NCBI GenBank assembly: GCA_902729315.2
Contig: LR746265.1
Span: forward strand, 5,374,892 to 5,438,891
Reading direction: 5' to 3'
DNA: 64,000 nt
Source: Spirodela intermedia
Lineage: Eukaryota > Streptophyta > Magnoliopsida > Alismatales > Araceae
The notes beneath the pieces were generated by a model, which was not told the DNA's origin, ran no database searches, and saw only the letters and a program-made list of their open reading frames with translations. The number at the start of each line of letters is the position of its first letter. Positions within the stretch are counted from its first letter, which is position 1. The position numbers were made by a program, and so were the translations under genes. Below, piece by piece: positions 24,610 to 37,174 of this stretch.

Positions 24610-24669
24610 ATCTGAATCAGGGCATTGGAAGTTTAAATTCTACGAACCAGCCTTTCGATATAACAACAG

Positions 24670-25794
24670 ATGGAGTCTGTACAAGTAAGAAGAGACAGGC
24701 ACTCCAGAGAGGAAGAAGAGCCGGAGTCCCCGTATCACTACCTCTCTCTTGTCCATCCTCCTCCCCCTCCTTGTTCATCCTCAGCCCACTGGACGCCGCA
24801 GCAGATGGAATTTCCGGATACCAACCGCTCATCAGTCGGCAGCGGCAACATCGGCGGCGCCGAGAAGCAGCAGCCCCTTCAAGCCCCCTTCGTGGAGAAG
24901 GAGCACATGTTCGACAAGGTAGTCACTCCCAGCGACGTGGGAAAGCTCAACCGGTTGGTCATCCCTAAACAGCACGCTGAGAGGTACTTCCCCCTGGACT
25001 CCACCAACGACAAGGGCATGCTTCTCAATTTCGAGGACCGCACCGGCAAGCCCTGGCGCTTCCGCTATTCCTACTGGAACAGCAGCCAGAGCTACGTCAT
25101 GACCAAGGGCTGGAGCCGCTTCGTCAAGGAAAAGCGCCTCGACGCCGGGGACACCGTCTCCTTCGGCCGCGGCGTAGGTGAGGCAGCCCGAGACCGCCTT
25201 TTCATCGATTGGAAGCGCCGCATAGACGCTGCCCACGATCCCCCTCGTCTCCTTCGCCTCCCGATCGCCGGCTATCACCACCACGACCCCTCATCGATTA
25301 TGTCATTTTCCCGCTCCGTCGTTCCCTGGAGTAACCTCGCGGTGCCGCCGCCAACGTCAGCGATATCAGCCTTGAAGGTGTACGACTACAGCCGACAAGC
25401 GGGCTACGGCTACAATGCTGCCGCTGCTGCCGCGACGTCTAACCCATACTTGTACCTGAGATCGGCGGGGTCCACTTCCCAGGTTGGAGTGCAACTCGGT
25501 GTCGGCAGCGGCTATGGAGGCGGCGGCGATGGGGGATTGACCGGACTCGGCGTTCCCATGGTTTTCGACTCAGTGACGATGGGTCGAGGCAACGCGACAC
25601 CCAAGCGGGTGAGGCTCTTTGGGGTGAATTTGGATACCTCTCCGTCGAAAGCTGGTACGGAGGAGGACGCTGTAGCGGTGGAGAGCCCCCGGCTGCCTCT
25701 ACTACCGCCCGCCCAGTTCAGGCTTGGGTCATCTGAGACGGTCGAGTCGCCGAGGAAAGGTAAACAGCCGATGTCCCTGGACTTGGAGATGTGA
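24670..25794 (+). CDS. NGATHA-like B3-domain transcription factor
   Basis: A single exon of 374 residues from the ATG at 24670. The B3 DNA-binding domain covers about residues 77-185, beginning [20 protein letters not shown] and continuing through [28 protein letters not shown] and [19 protein letters not shown]. No AP2 domain precedes it, so this is the NGATHA branch of the RAV family rather than a true RAV. A short RLFGV element (residues 315-319, within [11 protein letters not shown]) matches the B3 repression motif known to recruit TOPLESS-type co-repressors. The N-terminus is Pro-rich and the middle is Gly/Ala/Tyr-rich and disordered. NGATHA proteins act in the nucleus, restrain lateral organ growth and promote style and apical gynoecium development in Arabidopsis; rice homologues belong to the same group. 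The leader carries a GA tract and a three-codon upstream ORF. Identification of the family is firm; the exact orthologue is not. Confidence 0.95.
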   Translation: MESVQVRRDRHSREEEEPESPYHYLSLVHPPPPPCSSSAHWTPQQMEFPDTNRSSVGSGNIGGAEKQQPLQAPFVEKEHMFDKVVTPSDVGKLNRLVIPKQHAERYFPLDSTNDKGMLLNFEDRTGKPWRFRYSYWNSSQSYVMTKGWSRFVKEKRLDAGDTVSFGRGVGEAARDRLFIDWKRRIDAAHDPPRLLRLPIAGYHHHDPSSIMSFSRSVVPWSNLAVPPPTSAISALKVYDYSRQAGYGYNAAAAAATSNPYLYLRSAGSTSQVGVQLGVGSGYGGGGDGGLTGLGVPMVFDSVTMGRGNATPKRVRLFGVNLDTSPSKAGTEEDAVAVESPRLPLLPPAQFRLGSSETVESPRKGKQPMSLDLEM

Positions 25795-28700
25795 AATATG
25801 CCTTTCCCGCCACAAGGACCCTGAAGAAGGGGAGGAAAGAGGACAGACGAAAAGGATGCTGAAGATGAAGACGACGGAGACGAAGTGAAGAGAAAGTCTG
25901 TCTACTCCATTCGCGTTAAGATGATCACCGCCTACAATTCCCACTGACGCTGTGCTAGAGGAGCGAAGCTCTTCGTTGAGAGAACTAAGCTTCGAGATTG
26001 AAGCGGAGGCTGCTGTATCTCAACTACCCATCTAATTTTTTCCGTTACGCTTCCCTTGACATTGAAATCCCTTGAGTTCAAGTTTTATCCATGAGCTGTA
26101 CATATTGATTCTATAAAGATATATAGAGCCTATGCTTCGCTTTAGAAGAGCCTGCATCAGTTTCAGCACTTTGTTTTGTTTGAATTCTCCTCATAAAGCC
26201 AATACATTAGTGTCAGATTCGGTGGATTACTAGAAAGTTTATTTTCTCCATCCTCTTGTTATATTCTTTTCTATATTGTTTCTGTCTAGTTTCGCCAGAT
26301 GAATGTACATCCAACGCCGTGCGACAGGCCAGGCCTGGGACTCGTTACGATGCTTTAATGATTGTCCTGCAGTTTTAGGTTCCTTTCTTCTCTATTTCTA
26401 TACTTTCTTGAACCCTCTTTCTCGCTCGCCATTTGTGATGGTTGCGTAGTTATTGCTAAGTAGATCTGCTTGCACCTTCATTTGCGGGCATCATATGTTA
26501 CATAGAACCCCGTTTCGATTGGTATTTGCTGTAATTGCGGCTCAATTTTTTCCCGTTCTTGTCTATTTATTGATGGAAGAACATTGCCTTACATGGGTAT
26601 GCTTCACATGCGAAGACTACCTACTGCAGCGCATCAACTGGCCCTGTTTAATGCATATGATGTCGGTTCGTTCTTTGTGTATGATGCAGCTTCAATACCC
26701 TCTGGGTTCGTCAAGAAAATGTGCGAATTCAAGGTGGCTGTTTCATTGGCCTTAAATTGGCAGGCTAGCGTGGCGCCATAACCTCTCTATCTCTTCTCCT
26801 TTAAAGGTAAAGCTGGACCTATATTAGGTTTCCCTTGTGTCTGCTTATTACTTCGTCTTAATTGTGGTATAAGACATGGGATGTGCATGAGTTGCTGAAT
26901 AAGTTCGGTACTACACATGCAGCTGACACAATGCATAACGTCAAGCTAGTGCAGAAAGAGATCTTCTTCATGCTCTGACAACATCTTCATAGTCGGTCAG
27001 GCGCTAGTAACAGGCTCGGCGTAGTGCACCCTTCTATCGTTCCCACGGAGAGTAAACCTCCTCCCTCTCTCTCCTCTCTCTCTCTCTCTATCGTTCTCCC
27101 TTCCTCTTCAGAGCATATTTTACAGGCTTTTATTATACGCTTTTAAATACTCGTTGTGTCTCGGCTATGGGGGTCCTACAGAGGTACAATATCGGTGCAT
27201 GATGGGTAATTCACTCCACACCCTTACGGGAGTCGCGAGAAGCTCCGTAAGGTAGACTCAACATGTCGGCGGGGTATTTCACGTTCCTCGGTCATCAAGA
27301 GATCAAAATTTTGTCGAACTCACTAATGGTTGGCATGGTTTTGAGAGCGTCTCGGAGAGTGATAAGAACGGCTTAGCATTTTTTCTTTCTCCATATTCTA
27401 GGAAAGTCCTTCGACGAAGAATATGTAATATTCACGTTCTATATTCTATGAATCCCGACTCAAGAAATGATGGTTTCTATTATCCATTTTCCTATTATGT
27501 TCTAACAAAAAACATGATGCATAAACAAGTTATGCGATTATGTGGCTTGTTTTCCTTTTATAGGGAACTAACAAGTGAAATAGAGGGGAGAGAGGGATAG
27601 ATAAAGATCGGAAGATAAAGGGGGAGGGGGAAGGGAGGGATATATAAGATACATATGTCTCTCTCTATTTACATATCGATGTATGTATATCGAAAGGGAG
27701 AGAGAGAGTGAGTGAGTGAGAGAGAGATATGTTGTTAATCTACTCTTGTTACTATGTCTTCAGTTTTAGGCAGGAACAGTGCGGTTCTTAGTCAGCTACG
27801 GGATATATATGTCTTCTGTTTTAACCTTGTCAACACCAAGAAGTAGGAGGACTATAGCCGTAAAAGGCTGAGATTATCAAGGTACAAAGAGAAAATCTAC
27901 GGAGGATGGAAATGGAGATATATTGGGAATGCGCTTTTTCTCATTTACTTCTTTCTGGGGAGTGATTGGAGAATATTCAGGATCCTTCTATTCAATCATT
28001 AGGTTCATGCGCTACCTTTTCGCTGGTAGGTTTTAGAACATGTGCATTGAGTAGTCCCCCCATCAAGTTCTATTGAGTCATCATGGTATGTTCAGAACTA
28101 GGAACTGAGAGATTCATGTTCCGAAAGTTTGCCTTGCTTGGGTTTCAAATTTTTTTCGCTTACTACTCTGGTAAGATCTAACGAAGGCAAGATTAAATCA
28201 GTTCACAGTGGGAAAACTTTTCATGCTTTAATATTTAGCTAATCTATGAGGTGTAGTTTATATTAGTCCATCACTTGTTCAGGGGCACAGCCACGAATAT
28301 GATGTAGCCATTGGCTGTAACACTTGGGTCTCATGCAGTAAGATTGATTTGTATGCATGCTAAGTTCACTTTATCACAAAACTATCTTCATAATGTTAAC
28401 CTGAAACTATGGGCAAATTCCTTGTAAAGAGGTTTAGTTCCACTAAATCAGTTTTGAAAAAATGCCTAGAAGGCTAGATGCTGATACAAAATTCAGGCTC
28501 CACATTCAATTAATGAAACACGATTGACATGAATTCCTTGGCGTCCTTAGCAACGGCCTCATTGGGTTGTATTATTTTCCTAGAGTGCTATAAAGATCCC
28601 ATGAATGATATATCGCTTACTACATTCTAGTCATACTATTTTTCTATCGTTTATTACCTGGAATGTTGGAGATATGTTCAATTATTAAGCAAGGGGAAAT

Positions 28701-31240
28701 AGTTAACAGTTTTCTTTTCATGAATTTCGGTCCACTTGTCGTCGATCATCTCAGAAAGTTCTGAAGCATTACTTCGTAAGTTAGAGTTAAATGGTATGCT
28801 ACGCCAGTTGCCCAAAACCAGAAAAACCAATGAGCTTGGTACGACTTCTTAGATGGTATTCGGAGAAAACGATCATATCCTTATATCAACACTCTTAATT
28901 TTATCTCTGCATCGTCTATCATAGATTCCAACGCATCGCCCATGTAAACGCAGTTAAGTGGTCGCCACAGAGAAGATCAAGACATCAAGCTGCTACTAGT
29001 GAAGATGGAAGGTCTCCCTCTTTCTTTCCTTTACCCTTTATGCGGCGACATGATTCTCTGGGATGATCAACCCTTTACACGGTATCTACGCCTACCGAGC
29101 TGTACGTCAAGTTATTGGGAGAAGGAGAGTCTTGTCAGCTTGTTTAGTACAAAAAACTAGAAATCGGATTTGTCATCGTCGGTAGTCATGCTTTGCGCTG
29201 TTGATTTCGTCAGGAGGATCGTGGGTTCTATTCACATGTGACACATGTAAGGCATATTAGTTTCTCGCCTGCAAGGTCCTCCGGCGAGTACGGCGTCCAC
29301 CAACTAACCGCTCGTAGTCTATAATCATGAGGAATGACGCGCAACCGTCCTTCTGTCAACTAGATGATGCTACGCTTGATATCATTCTGTTCCCCTCCCT
29401 CTCTCCCTCTCTCTCTCTCTCTCTCTCGTTCTCTTCAGTTCTCTCCATTCGACAGTCTGGAAAGGTCATGCACCGTCAAAAATACAGCAGTTAGGGAACC
29501 ATATTAAGTTGTGTAAGGAACCTCATCGACAATATCCTGTCGGATGGCCGGAAATGATGGAAAGAAAACTAGCCCCATGGGGACGTACTCGCTCAAGACC
29601 CCTAAAACATAAGGCCACAATTTTACTGACCATCCGCATCAGATTCCACCTGCAGACCCCATGGAGACAAGTCCCACCCTTCCACCTATGTGATGCTTCC
29701 CTGAGCTGGGGAAGCTGGGTTCTGTGGGGGACCGTGCGCAGGCGAAAGATTCCTGTACTGCATTTCGCGATGGATGACGGTAATACATTCTGAAACCAGA
29801 TAGCCCAAGTTTAGTGGATGCTGACTCATGGTGATTGGCAGGTTGCACGAAGTATCTTGCGCGGCTAACAGTGAACGATCGGCCCAGCCCCCACTGTCCG
29901 TGTTGCAGAGAATAGACCAAAACAGGGACAGCGGGGGCAACAGCAGCTCACCAGCTAGATCGCGCCCACTCTGCGCCACGCGAGTAGGCTACTATGTTCT
30001 CCCCTCGCCAGCATCCTGGATGTTCATCCCTAATCAGGTGGTCCTCTGCAACCCATGCAGAGGTACTGTCATGTACGCCTTGGAGAGGAGTGCATCCCGA
30101 GGAGAGCCCTCCCCCCAGCCGTACAGACCCAACGGTGATTCTACGGCACGTCGATCCGATATTTTGCTAGAAAAACCAAACCTTTCACCCCGTGGGGCTC
30201 GAATCTAACTCCAGATCTCTTCACGCAGCCGCTTAGGTACGACTGCCGTCCGTGCCGACTACGGCCTATCTATTAATTTCATTCGCACATATAATTAAGC
30301 GTCCATTTTTTGTGGACATGAGACTCTCTTGACGCCCTCTATGGCCGAGAAGAGCGTACAGATCACAATCATAGATGCAGCGATGCAAATGTATTGAGAA
30401 TTAGACGCTTTATATGCATGAAAGTGAGCTGTACCCAGGCACCATGAATGGGTCTCCCCCCTGGACACGTAACACAGGCCACCAATCATGGTCATAGAGT
30501 CCACGCGGAGGCAGAGTCTAACTAGACAGGGGAGAGGAGAATTCCCTAGCAACCCAACGTCGGTATGGGCTGCGTCAGCACTGGCAGGGACAAATAGGAC
30601 AGCGGATCACGTGGCGGCGAGGGGGCACGGGCGAGGGAACTCCTGGTGGCGTCGGTGCCTCGGCCATGCGGCGGCAAGCACTTTCGTCATCGTCATCCCC
30701 TATGGTGGTCCTCGGGAGATCCCCCTTCTTCTCCGTCACGTTATCTTGGGCAAGCTGCCGTCCCTCTCAAGTTGAGGCCAACAAATCAGTCGGCGCCGCA
30801 GCGTCGCCCTATTCCCATGAGCCAGCCAGACAGAGACAGAGTAGGGGGAGGACAGACGTCGTCTCTCTGGCTCTCTCTCTCTCTAAGGGACCGAAACGAA
30901 GCGGGGAGGTGTCGGAAGAAGATGGGCTCCACGTATTCAGTGGCCTCTGCTTCTCATTTGTCGCCGTCCGCTGTCATTGTTGCTCATTCTTCTTTTCCTC
31001 ATACCCTCAGCTTTTACTTTTCCTGCGCCGCGAAGGGGCGCTGAGAGGGGATGCAGAGAACGCGTGCAGCCGAAGGTTATGGGCGATCGATCTCGCCTTC
31101 CCTGCATGGACCACGAGTTGAACAGGGATATCGGTAGGCTGCTGGAGGCAGATCTCTCCCGTGACCTTTTCCTCATCCCCACGTCATTTTGGCATTCGTC
31201 CTCTCCCATAGCAGTGTAAGAGACGACGCCCTATAAATGA

Positions 31241-31249
<9 letters not shown>

Positions 31250-31286
<37 letters not shown>
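31250..31286. repeat. GA microsatellite
   Basis: Uninterrupted GA run followed by an imperfect purine tract to about 31305. Confidence 0.9.
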
Positions 31287-31291
<5 letters not shown>

Positions 31292-31934
31292 GAGAGAGAG
31301 AGGAGGAAAGTCAACGATCGGATATAAAACATTGACGTCGAATGGATGAATGGAGAATAAAGTGGAGCTGGAGTTGCTTTCGCGGACAGCGAGAGGTTTC
31401 CGGTTCTCTTACAACTTGCGAGCTTCTTTTCTACCTAATTAATGAGTAGGTTTGAGATCGAAGAGGATAGGAAACCATATCTTTTTGCCTAGGATAGATG
31501 TGAAGAAAATATCAGCCGGTAGATCGCCCGTGAGACGAGACGGACGCTCATGGTTTCATTCAGAGCCTACTACTGTTAGAGGTGACCGGCCTCAGCTTCT
31601 TCCCCTATTGTGCCCTTCTATCGTTTTCTGCTGTTAGAGAGAGAGAGGCGAAGACGTATAATATAATCAGACATCGGTGTATCATCTCTGACTTCGGACT
31701 CCAGCAGACGGCCACGTTTCTCACACAAGTTCTGACCCGTCTTGCGAAGGAGACAACAGAGAACCGTAGATAAGTCGGAGTTGGGATAACTAACAATATT
31801 TTGCGAGAAATCAATGGAAGGGGATGGGCCGGCGCCTTCCTACGTTCAGATGGAGCTCGAACGTCGTCATTTATGACACAAAGACCGGGACCGCCTCCGA
31901 CGCAACCCCGGAGAGTGGAGAGAGAGAGAGAGGA

Positions 31935-31974
<40 letters not shown>
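31935..31974. repeat. Compound TA/GA microsatellite
   Basis: About 23 bp of TA followed by GA, flanked on both sides by imperfect GA and GT runs up to about 32066. Confidence 0.9.
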
Positions 31975-32188
31975 GGAAAGAAGGGGGGTTTACAGAAAGA
32001 GGGAGAGTGAGAGAGAGAGAGACGGGGGTACATAGAGAAGAAGAGAGAGTGTGTGTGTGAGAGAGAATCATTTTATTATTCTTTCAGGGAGTAAAAAAAT
32101 AGCATAAAGTGTACTAAATATGCATTATAGACACCAGACTTGCCTAAGTGGGACAATCTTATTGTATTTCTCATTTAATTCAGGGGCG

Positions 32189-32265
32189 TGGGCCGGCCAC
32201 TGGAATGGGCTCGGGCTCCGACAATGAAGTTGGGCCCAATTGCGGCTCTCTTTTCTCTAGGGTTT
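32189..32265 (+). promoter_or_regulatory. Site II / telo-box cluster upstream of the TIM13 exon
   Basis: TGGGCC at 32189, TGGGCT at 32206 and TGGGCCC at 32231 match plant site II elements (TCP targets). TAGGGTTT at 32258-32265 matches the telo-box. This pairing is typical of promoters or leaders of housekeeping genes for ribosomal and mitochondrial proteins, which agrees with the TIM13 call. Confidence 0.6.
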
Positions 32266-32322
32266 TTCTTCCGTAGGGCTTTTTCGCCGGTTGGAGTGGC
32301 GCTTGGGGATGGAAGGGAAAGA

Positions 32323-32460
32323 ATGGACCCATTCTCGTCGTCATATACGTCGAGCGGGTTGTCGTCGCCGTCGTCTTCGTCTTCCGGCCCGTCCGCGGAG
32401 GCGCTGATGGACCAGGTCAAGGTCCAGCTTGCCCAGGCCTGTGCGGAGGAGTTCATCGAG
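32323..32460 (+). CDS. TIM13: Exon 1 of mitochondrial import translocase subunit TIM13 (partial)
   Basis: 46 codons from the ATG at 32323: a Ser-rich head (MDPFSSSYTSSGL), then ALMDQVKVQLAQACAEEFIE, which matches the start of the plant Tim13 helix (family pattern VKxQLAQAYAEExIE). A good phase-0 donor follows (GAG|GTGCAA at 32461). Tim13 works with Tim8 as a chaperone of the mitochondrial intermembrane space, carrying hydrophobic precursors to the inner membrane; its twin CX3C motifs are essential. Those motifs should lie in the next exon, yet I cannot find a TxxxKCFxKC-like stretch downstream on this strand. A copia element begins 1.15 kb further on, so the gene is either split by a very long intron or truncated. 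Residue 40 is Cys where I recall Tyr in other plants, one transition away, which may hint at relaxed constraint. Confidence 0.7.
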
Positions 32461-33602
32461 GTGCAACATCGTTCACCCTTCCGTTGGTATTCTGGAGCTA
32501 ACGTGGTTCTGTTCCCCAGCCTGTTGGATATGAAGTGCGCACTGCATCCTCGCTTTCTTTGTTTTTTAAACATGGTAGGGATCGCGTGTGGTGTATGAAG
32601 AGGACGAATATCCGTCCATTTTTTCTGATTATCTGTTTCTGGATGTCGTTTTTCAGATAATTTGGACATTATATCCTCCCAAAAAATCTGACACTAAGAC
32701 TGCAAGATGTTGAGCTTATATTACTAATGTTGTCTTCTTTCTCTTCATCGTTTTTATTCACTAGTTAACCTAGTTATTTCTATGGTAATATAATTACAGA
32801 TGATGATGAAGTAATCGGCAGAGACCACAAGTGAACCATTTCTTAATCATGAATGTGCTATTTAGTTATTCCCTAACCAATGGTTTCTTGCTCAGCATGT
32901 AATTAAAAAGTTTTAGCAATATCCTCACTAATGGATCTAGTTATATTTGAGGATTAGATTGTAATGAACAGAGTGATGTAGGAATTGCCTTAACGTAGAG
33001 AGCTAATCTTTTATTGGGGGGGAGGGGGGTTGAAAGGATATCTTGAGTACATTTTGATTATGACCTCACAATCTTTTTTCTTTGAAGTGACCTTTCTTGC
33101 TTGAGTTATGCCAGACTGTCTCAACAAGCTACTTCTATGTTTTAGTCTTACTATTGCTTTTCTTAAGGAAAATTTGTTTTTAAGATCTCTAGTTACTCAC
33201 TTACTTTTTCTGAAGTACTGCGTCTCTTAGACATGGCAAATATTAAAGTGTGCCATCAAGATTCTGAATCTCTCAGTGTATTAGACTCCTTGCAAATCAG
33301 AGTCTTAAATGTGGGAGGTTGAAGAAATGGGATTATGTGTTATTGTGGATTTAAACACACTTTCGATGATGAGAAGAATTAGATATCAACTTTTTCATAT
33401 TGATCTCATGTCTATTTATCATTGCTGATTATATGACTCAAACTTATGAAATAATATCAAATAACTTGGAGATCAAATGATCACCACGACATTAACAATT
33501 TCTACTCTTTATCATGAGAGGTCTTCTAGTGTAGTTAATTAATGAGAAGCATTTAGGTAGTGATTGTGGTAAGGTTAGGTAGTACTCTATTTTCAATATT
33601 AT
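32461..33602 (+). other. Presumed TIM13 intron sequence up to the copia insertion
   Basis: AT-rich DNA after the exon-1 donor with no recognisable exon. It runs to the target-site duplication of the copia element. No other feature seen. Confidence 0.45.
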
Positions 33603-33607
33603 ATATT
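33603..33607. repeat. Target-site duplication, left copy (ATATT)
   Basis: The same five bases recur immediately right of the element at 41608-41612. Five base pairs is the usual copia duplication length. Confidence 0.7.
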
Positions 33608-33752
33608 TGTTGACATAAGAGAAGAAAACTATATAATTCATCTTATATCAAGGTAGAATATATGACTCCTATATATAGGAGAGAGGAGAGATGAGAGAAA
33701 GAGAAATAATGAGTCCTAGTGAGTTAAGAGTTTGATACCATTATATTGAACA
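33608..33752 (-). repeat. 3' LTR of copia element 1
   Basis: 145 bp. On the plus strand it starts TGTTGACATAAG and ends ATATTGAACA, so on the minus strand it runs TGTTCAAT...TCAACA, with the canonical TG...CA ends. It aligns along its full length with 41471-41607. Confidence 0.85.
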
Positions 33753-33761
33753 CTTTTCCTC
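33753..33761 (-). other. Polypurine tract of copia element 1
   Basis: GAGGAAAAG on the minus strand, directly followed by the TG of the 3' LTR. This is the expected priming site for plus-strand synthesis. Confidence 0.7.
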
Positions 33762-33879
33762 AAATTGTAACATGTAATTCAAACATGTCCAACGTAATAC
33801 ACATGACATCGTAAGAGATTTCAACTAAACTCTTCGTAAAGATGTCCTTAAATTAATGAGATGATACTATATGAGAAGT

Positions 33880-35130
33880 AGAGGTATGTCTAGACATAAC
33901 TTTATCTCAAATGTAGTGGTAGTCAATCTCAATGTGTTTCATACACTTATGAAAGGTAAAATTGTCAACAATGAAGATGGTAACTTGATTGTCGTAATAT
34001 ATAGACATTGGAGAGGGAAAAATAATATTGAGATCGTCGAGAAATGATCAAAACTATATCATTTTCCATGTTGTCTCAACCATGACTTGATACTCGGATT
34101 TTGTATTAAAACAAAACACCGCCCTTTGTTTTCAAGATTGTTAGGTGATTAGGTTATTGTTGGTGTATGTGCAATAACCCATAGTAGACTCGGTGGCCCT
34201 TGTCACCTACATACTCAGTGTTAGAGTAGGCTGCAATGTAAAGATAGCCATGTCGTCTATAGATGAGCTTTTTCCTTGGAACTCACTTGATGTAGACGAA
34301 GACATGTAGAGCTCCTTCTCAATGAACTCATCAAGACTCTTATATGAACTAGCTCAGGACATTAACCATATACATGGTGTTAGGGCGAGTGATAGTAAGA
34401 TATATCAACTTACCTAATAATCGTCGATACTAGTTATTATCCTCAAGTAGGGGAGATGAAGTGTCTTAGAATTATAGATGAGCTTCTATGGGTGAAGTCT
34501 CTGACTTGTATCCAAAGAGGCTTATCTCCTAAAACATGTTGATGACATACTTTTGTTAAGTGAGGTTAAACTTCCTATCCTCATACACAAACTCAATTTT
34601 AATAAAATATTATAGAGTTTTTAAGTCACAAAGCTAAGGTGTTGCTACAAGTAGACTTTGGTAGTAGAGATGTTAGCCTCATCACTTCTAATCACAAAAA
34701 TGTCATTGACATATATTATAAAGATGATAAGGTCACCTTTTGTCTTCTTTGTGAGTAAACTACTAAATTTGGCAAACTAAATATGTGGACTCTACTTGAG
34801 TTCATAAATGACATGTTGTAAGAGACACATCTTTGATGACTTTCCCTGAGTAACATCCTTAAGAGGTTACTTTATAAAGACCTACTTCTCGAGATCACCA
34901 TAGAGAAGGGAGTTAGAAATATCTAACTAGTAGAGAGACATACTTGATTGACAGCAAGAGAGAAGAGTACATAGATAGAGTTGAGGTAGATGACGGGAGA
35001 GAATATCTTAGTGTAGTCGATCTCATATGCTTACGTGAAGCCTTGAGCAACTAGATGGGCTTTGTGACGAGTGATGGAGTTATTCAAGTGATATTTGAGG
35101 GTAAATAACCACTTGCACTTCATAATGTTG
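33880..35130 (-). pseudogene. Decayed copia reverse transcriptase-RNase H
   Basis: Fragments in shifting minus-strand frames: CKWLFTLKYHLNNSI and RHKAHLVAQGFT (35130-35045, start of the RT domain), IIFIIYVNDIFVI (about 34735-34690, the YVDD catalytic box with one Asp changed to Asn), STMGYCTYTNNNL (34190-34145) and KHIEIDYHYI (about 33930-33900), both from RNase H. Several internal stops and frameshifts rule out function. Confidence 0.85.
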
Positions 35131-37174
35131 ACATCAATTAGGCGCAGAAGTCTCTTAAGTAACCAATGTAGTCACGTCTGAATCCATGACCACCTTTTAT
35201 GTAGATATATGTGCAGCCTCAACTTATATGATTATGAAAATGACTCGAAGGCCACAAAGAGGTCAAAGACACGAAAGGAGAGAGAAAGAGGTTATAAGAA
35301 ATAAATTGAGAGATGGAATGATGGATATTTACGTGTGTACCATTGTGGAGGGAAATAAGGATATGAAGGTTGATAAGTCTTTATTATAAGTTAATAATTA
35401 GTAAATAATATAATTTTAGTCGTAACTCATGATAAATAGACTTATATTTGTGTTAAAGTGTGAAAAGTAATTTTCAATTGATTAACATGAATTTGTGGCT
35501 AATTATGTATTTTTTTCTGAATTTATATTATTTTTATAGCTTTATTTTTTAGATAAATAAATAAAAAGTAATACAAATAAAAATATAACAAAATAGAGGG
35601 GGGGGGACTTGCTAGGCAGTCAGGCCTGCAAGTAGGTTGGAAGCACAGTCGAGGGGAGTTGTGAGCAAGAGCTTGAGTGACTAAAACTAATGGGGGCACG
35701 TGTACGCCATTCTACTTCCATGTCATAAGTGGCCAACTAAAGTTAGGGTAAGAAGTGGTTGCACATGCGGGAGAAAAAGACTCATTACTTATAAATATGA
35801 TATTAATATATATTCGTCCAAAACTTTGGCGCATAAGTGATGTGAGACTAAACTCATGCCACATCTTCCTTTGAAAAAGTTTGACGATTTTAATACCTAA
35901 ACTACTTCTTCGTTATAATAGAGATATACTATGATGACATCACTTGATAAGAGCATTATAATACTTATTTCAATCTCTCTCATGAAGATAGGCAATCGAC
36001 GTAAATTTGAATCTTCTCAAAGGCAAAACTCGTATTTTTATTTAATTATTATGACTTTCTTGTAAATCATCAATGAAGGATTAAGTCGTCAGAATCATTA
36101 GATCATCGGCAAAAATCTCACTAATACGATTTACAAAGCATTATTACTAAAATTATTGAATGATTTGCAATAAAAAGATCATGAATCTATTGAATAAATC
36201 ATCTCTAATTGATCGATGAACAAGTCATCATTAAAAAGAAGACAATCTATCAGGAGATAAGTTGCCACCTCTTAAGAGTATATCAGATGAGATAAAGAAC
36301 TTCTTTTTACTATGTGGATTTGAGGATGAAGCTTCCTAACACATGCCTCACCTCCATCTAGCTCTTCTTCGTCAGTTGACAGTCATTGAAGAGCCGCAAA
36401 GTTGTCATTTTTCCACTTCATTAAGTGACAACTATCAGAGATGCTTCGACAACTCATTTCATTGATCTCTAGACTTTGCAAAGAGATCTAGAAAATTACC
36501 ATGTTATCTTTGTCTAAGGAAAGTCTTTGAAGGCATGGACACTGCACAATAATCTTCTTAAACACTGGATTTCGATTGTTGACACATCACCGTCGCAACG
36601 CCGGAACTCTATTTCTTACTTTCAACTTAATTTTTACTTCATTTAGTAATAATTTGTGTGATTTAAATTTACTAAATTATATTTCATTCAATTACGATTC
36701 TTCTAGATTTTATAAATCTTAATTTGATCAATTAAATCATTTGTAATCACTTACGTAAGAATTGTCAAGCAGAACTCTATTTTTTTCTGATTCACGTTCG
36801 TCGAGTGCTGACATCATCATTTTTATTTCCTTTTTTCAGAATTTTAAATATATTTTATTTTTATTTCTTAATATAAAATTCATAAGAAATCATATTCTTT
36901 GAGCAAAATTCTGAAAACTTAACCGATATTATATTACATCATTGTGATCAACCTAAAAAATTATCACTATTGTTGGAAGTTTTATTAAATTATAATTTAT
37001 ATATTTATTTTAAAATACTTATAAATATTTAAAAATTAGTATTTTTTAGTTTTATAAATTTTAAATTTACATGATTTACTATATAATGACTAAGTCACAT
37101 CAAAAGTCATCAAGTGAAGTAGTGACTGAAGGTGTAGAGGGGATTATAAGATAAGATGAAGAGAAATACTACAT

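Larger units (their letters stand above)
18952..24669. other. Gene-free region upstream of the B3 gene
   Basis: About 5.7 kb, unusually GC/CT-rich for intergenic DNA, with GA or CT runs at 19470-19494, 20812-20866, 21140-21180, 22115-22144 and 24550-24606. Open frames on both strands (for example 19760-20131, 21786-22214 and 22898-23344) are low-complexity or unrecognised and many lack an ATG. The last 450 nt are the promoter and leader of the B3 gene. I see no repeats with clear termini. Confidence 0.5.
25795..32322. other. Gene-free region between the B3 gene and the TIM13 exon
   Basis: The first 350 nt or so are the likely 3' UTR of the B3 gene. The remainder shows CT/GA runs (27056-27090, 29398-29428, 31250-31286, 31935-31974) and no open frame with a recognisable domain; those at 29509-30208 and 30488-31219 overlap on several frames and give no family match I know. 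The last 150 nt are the TIM13 promoter. Remnants of old elements may be present but I see no termini. Confidence 0.5.

Noticed and set aside
24832-25284. Minus-strand open frame opposite the B3 gene
   Set aside because: Shadow of the conserved B3 coding frame on the other strand.
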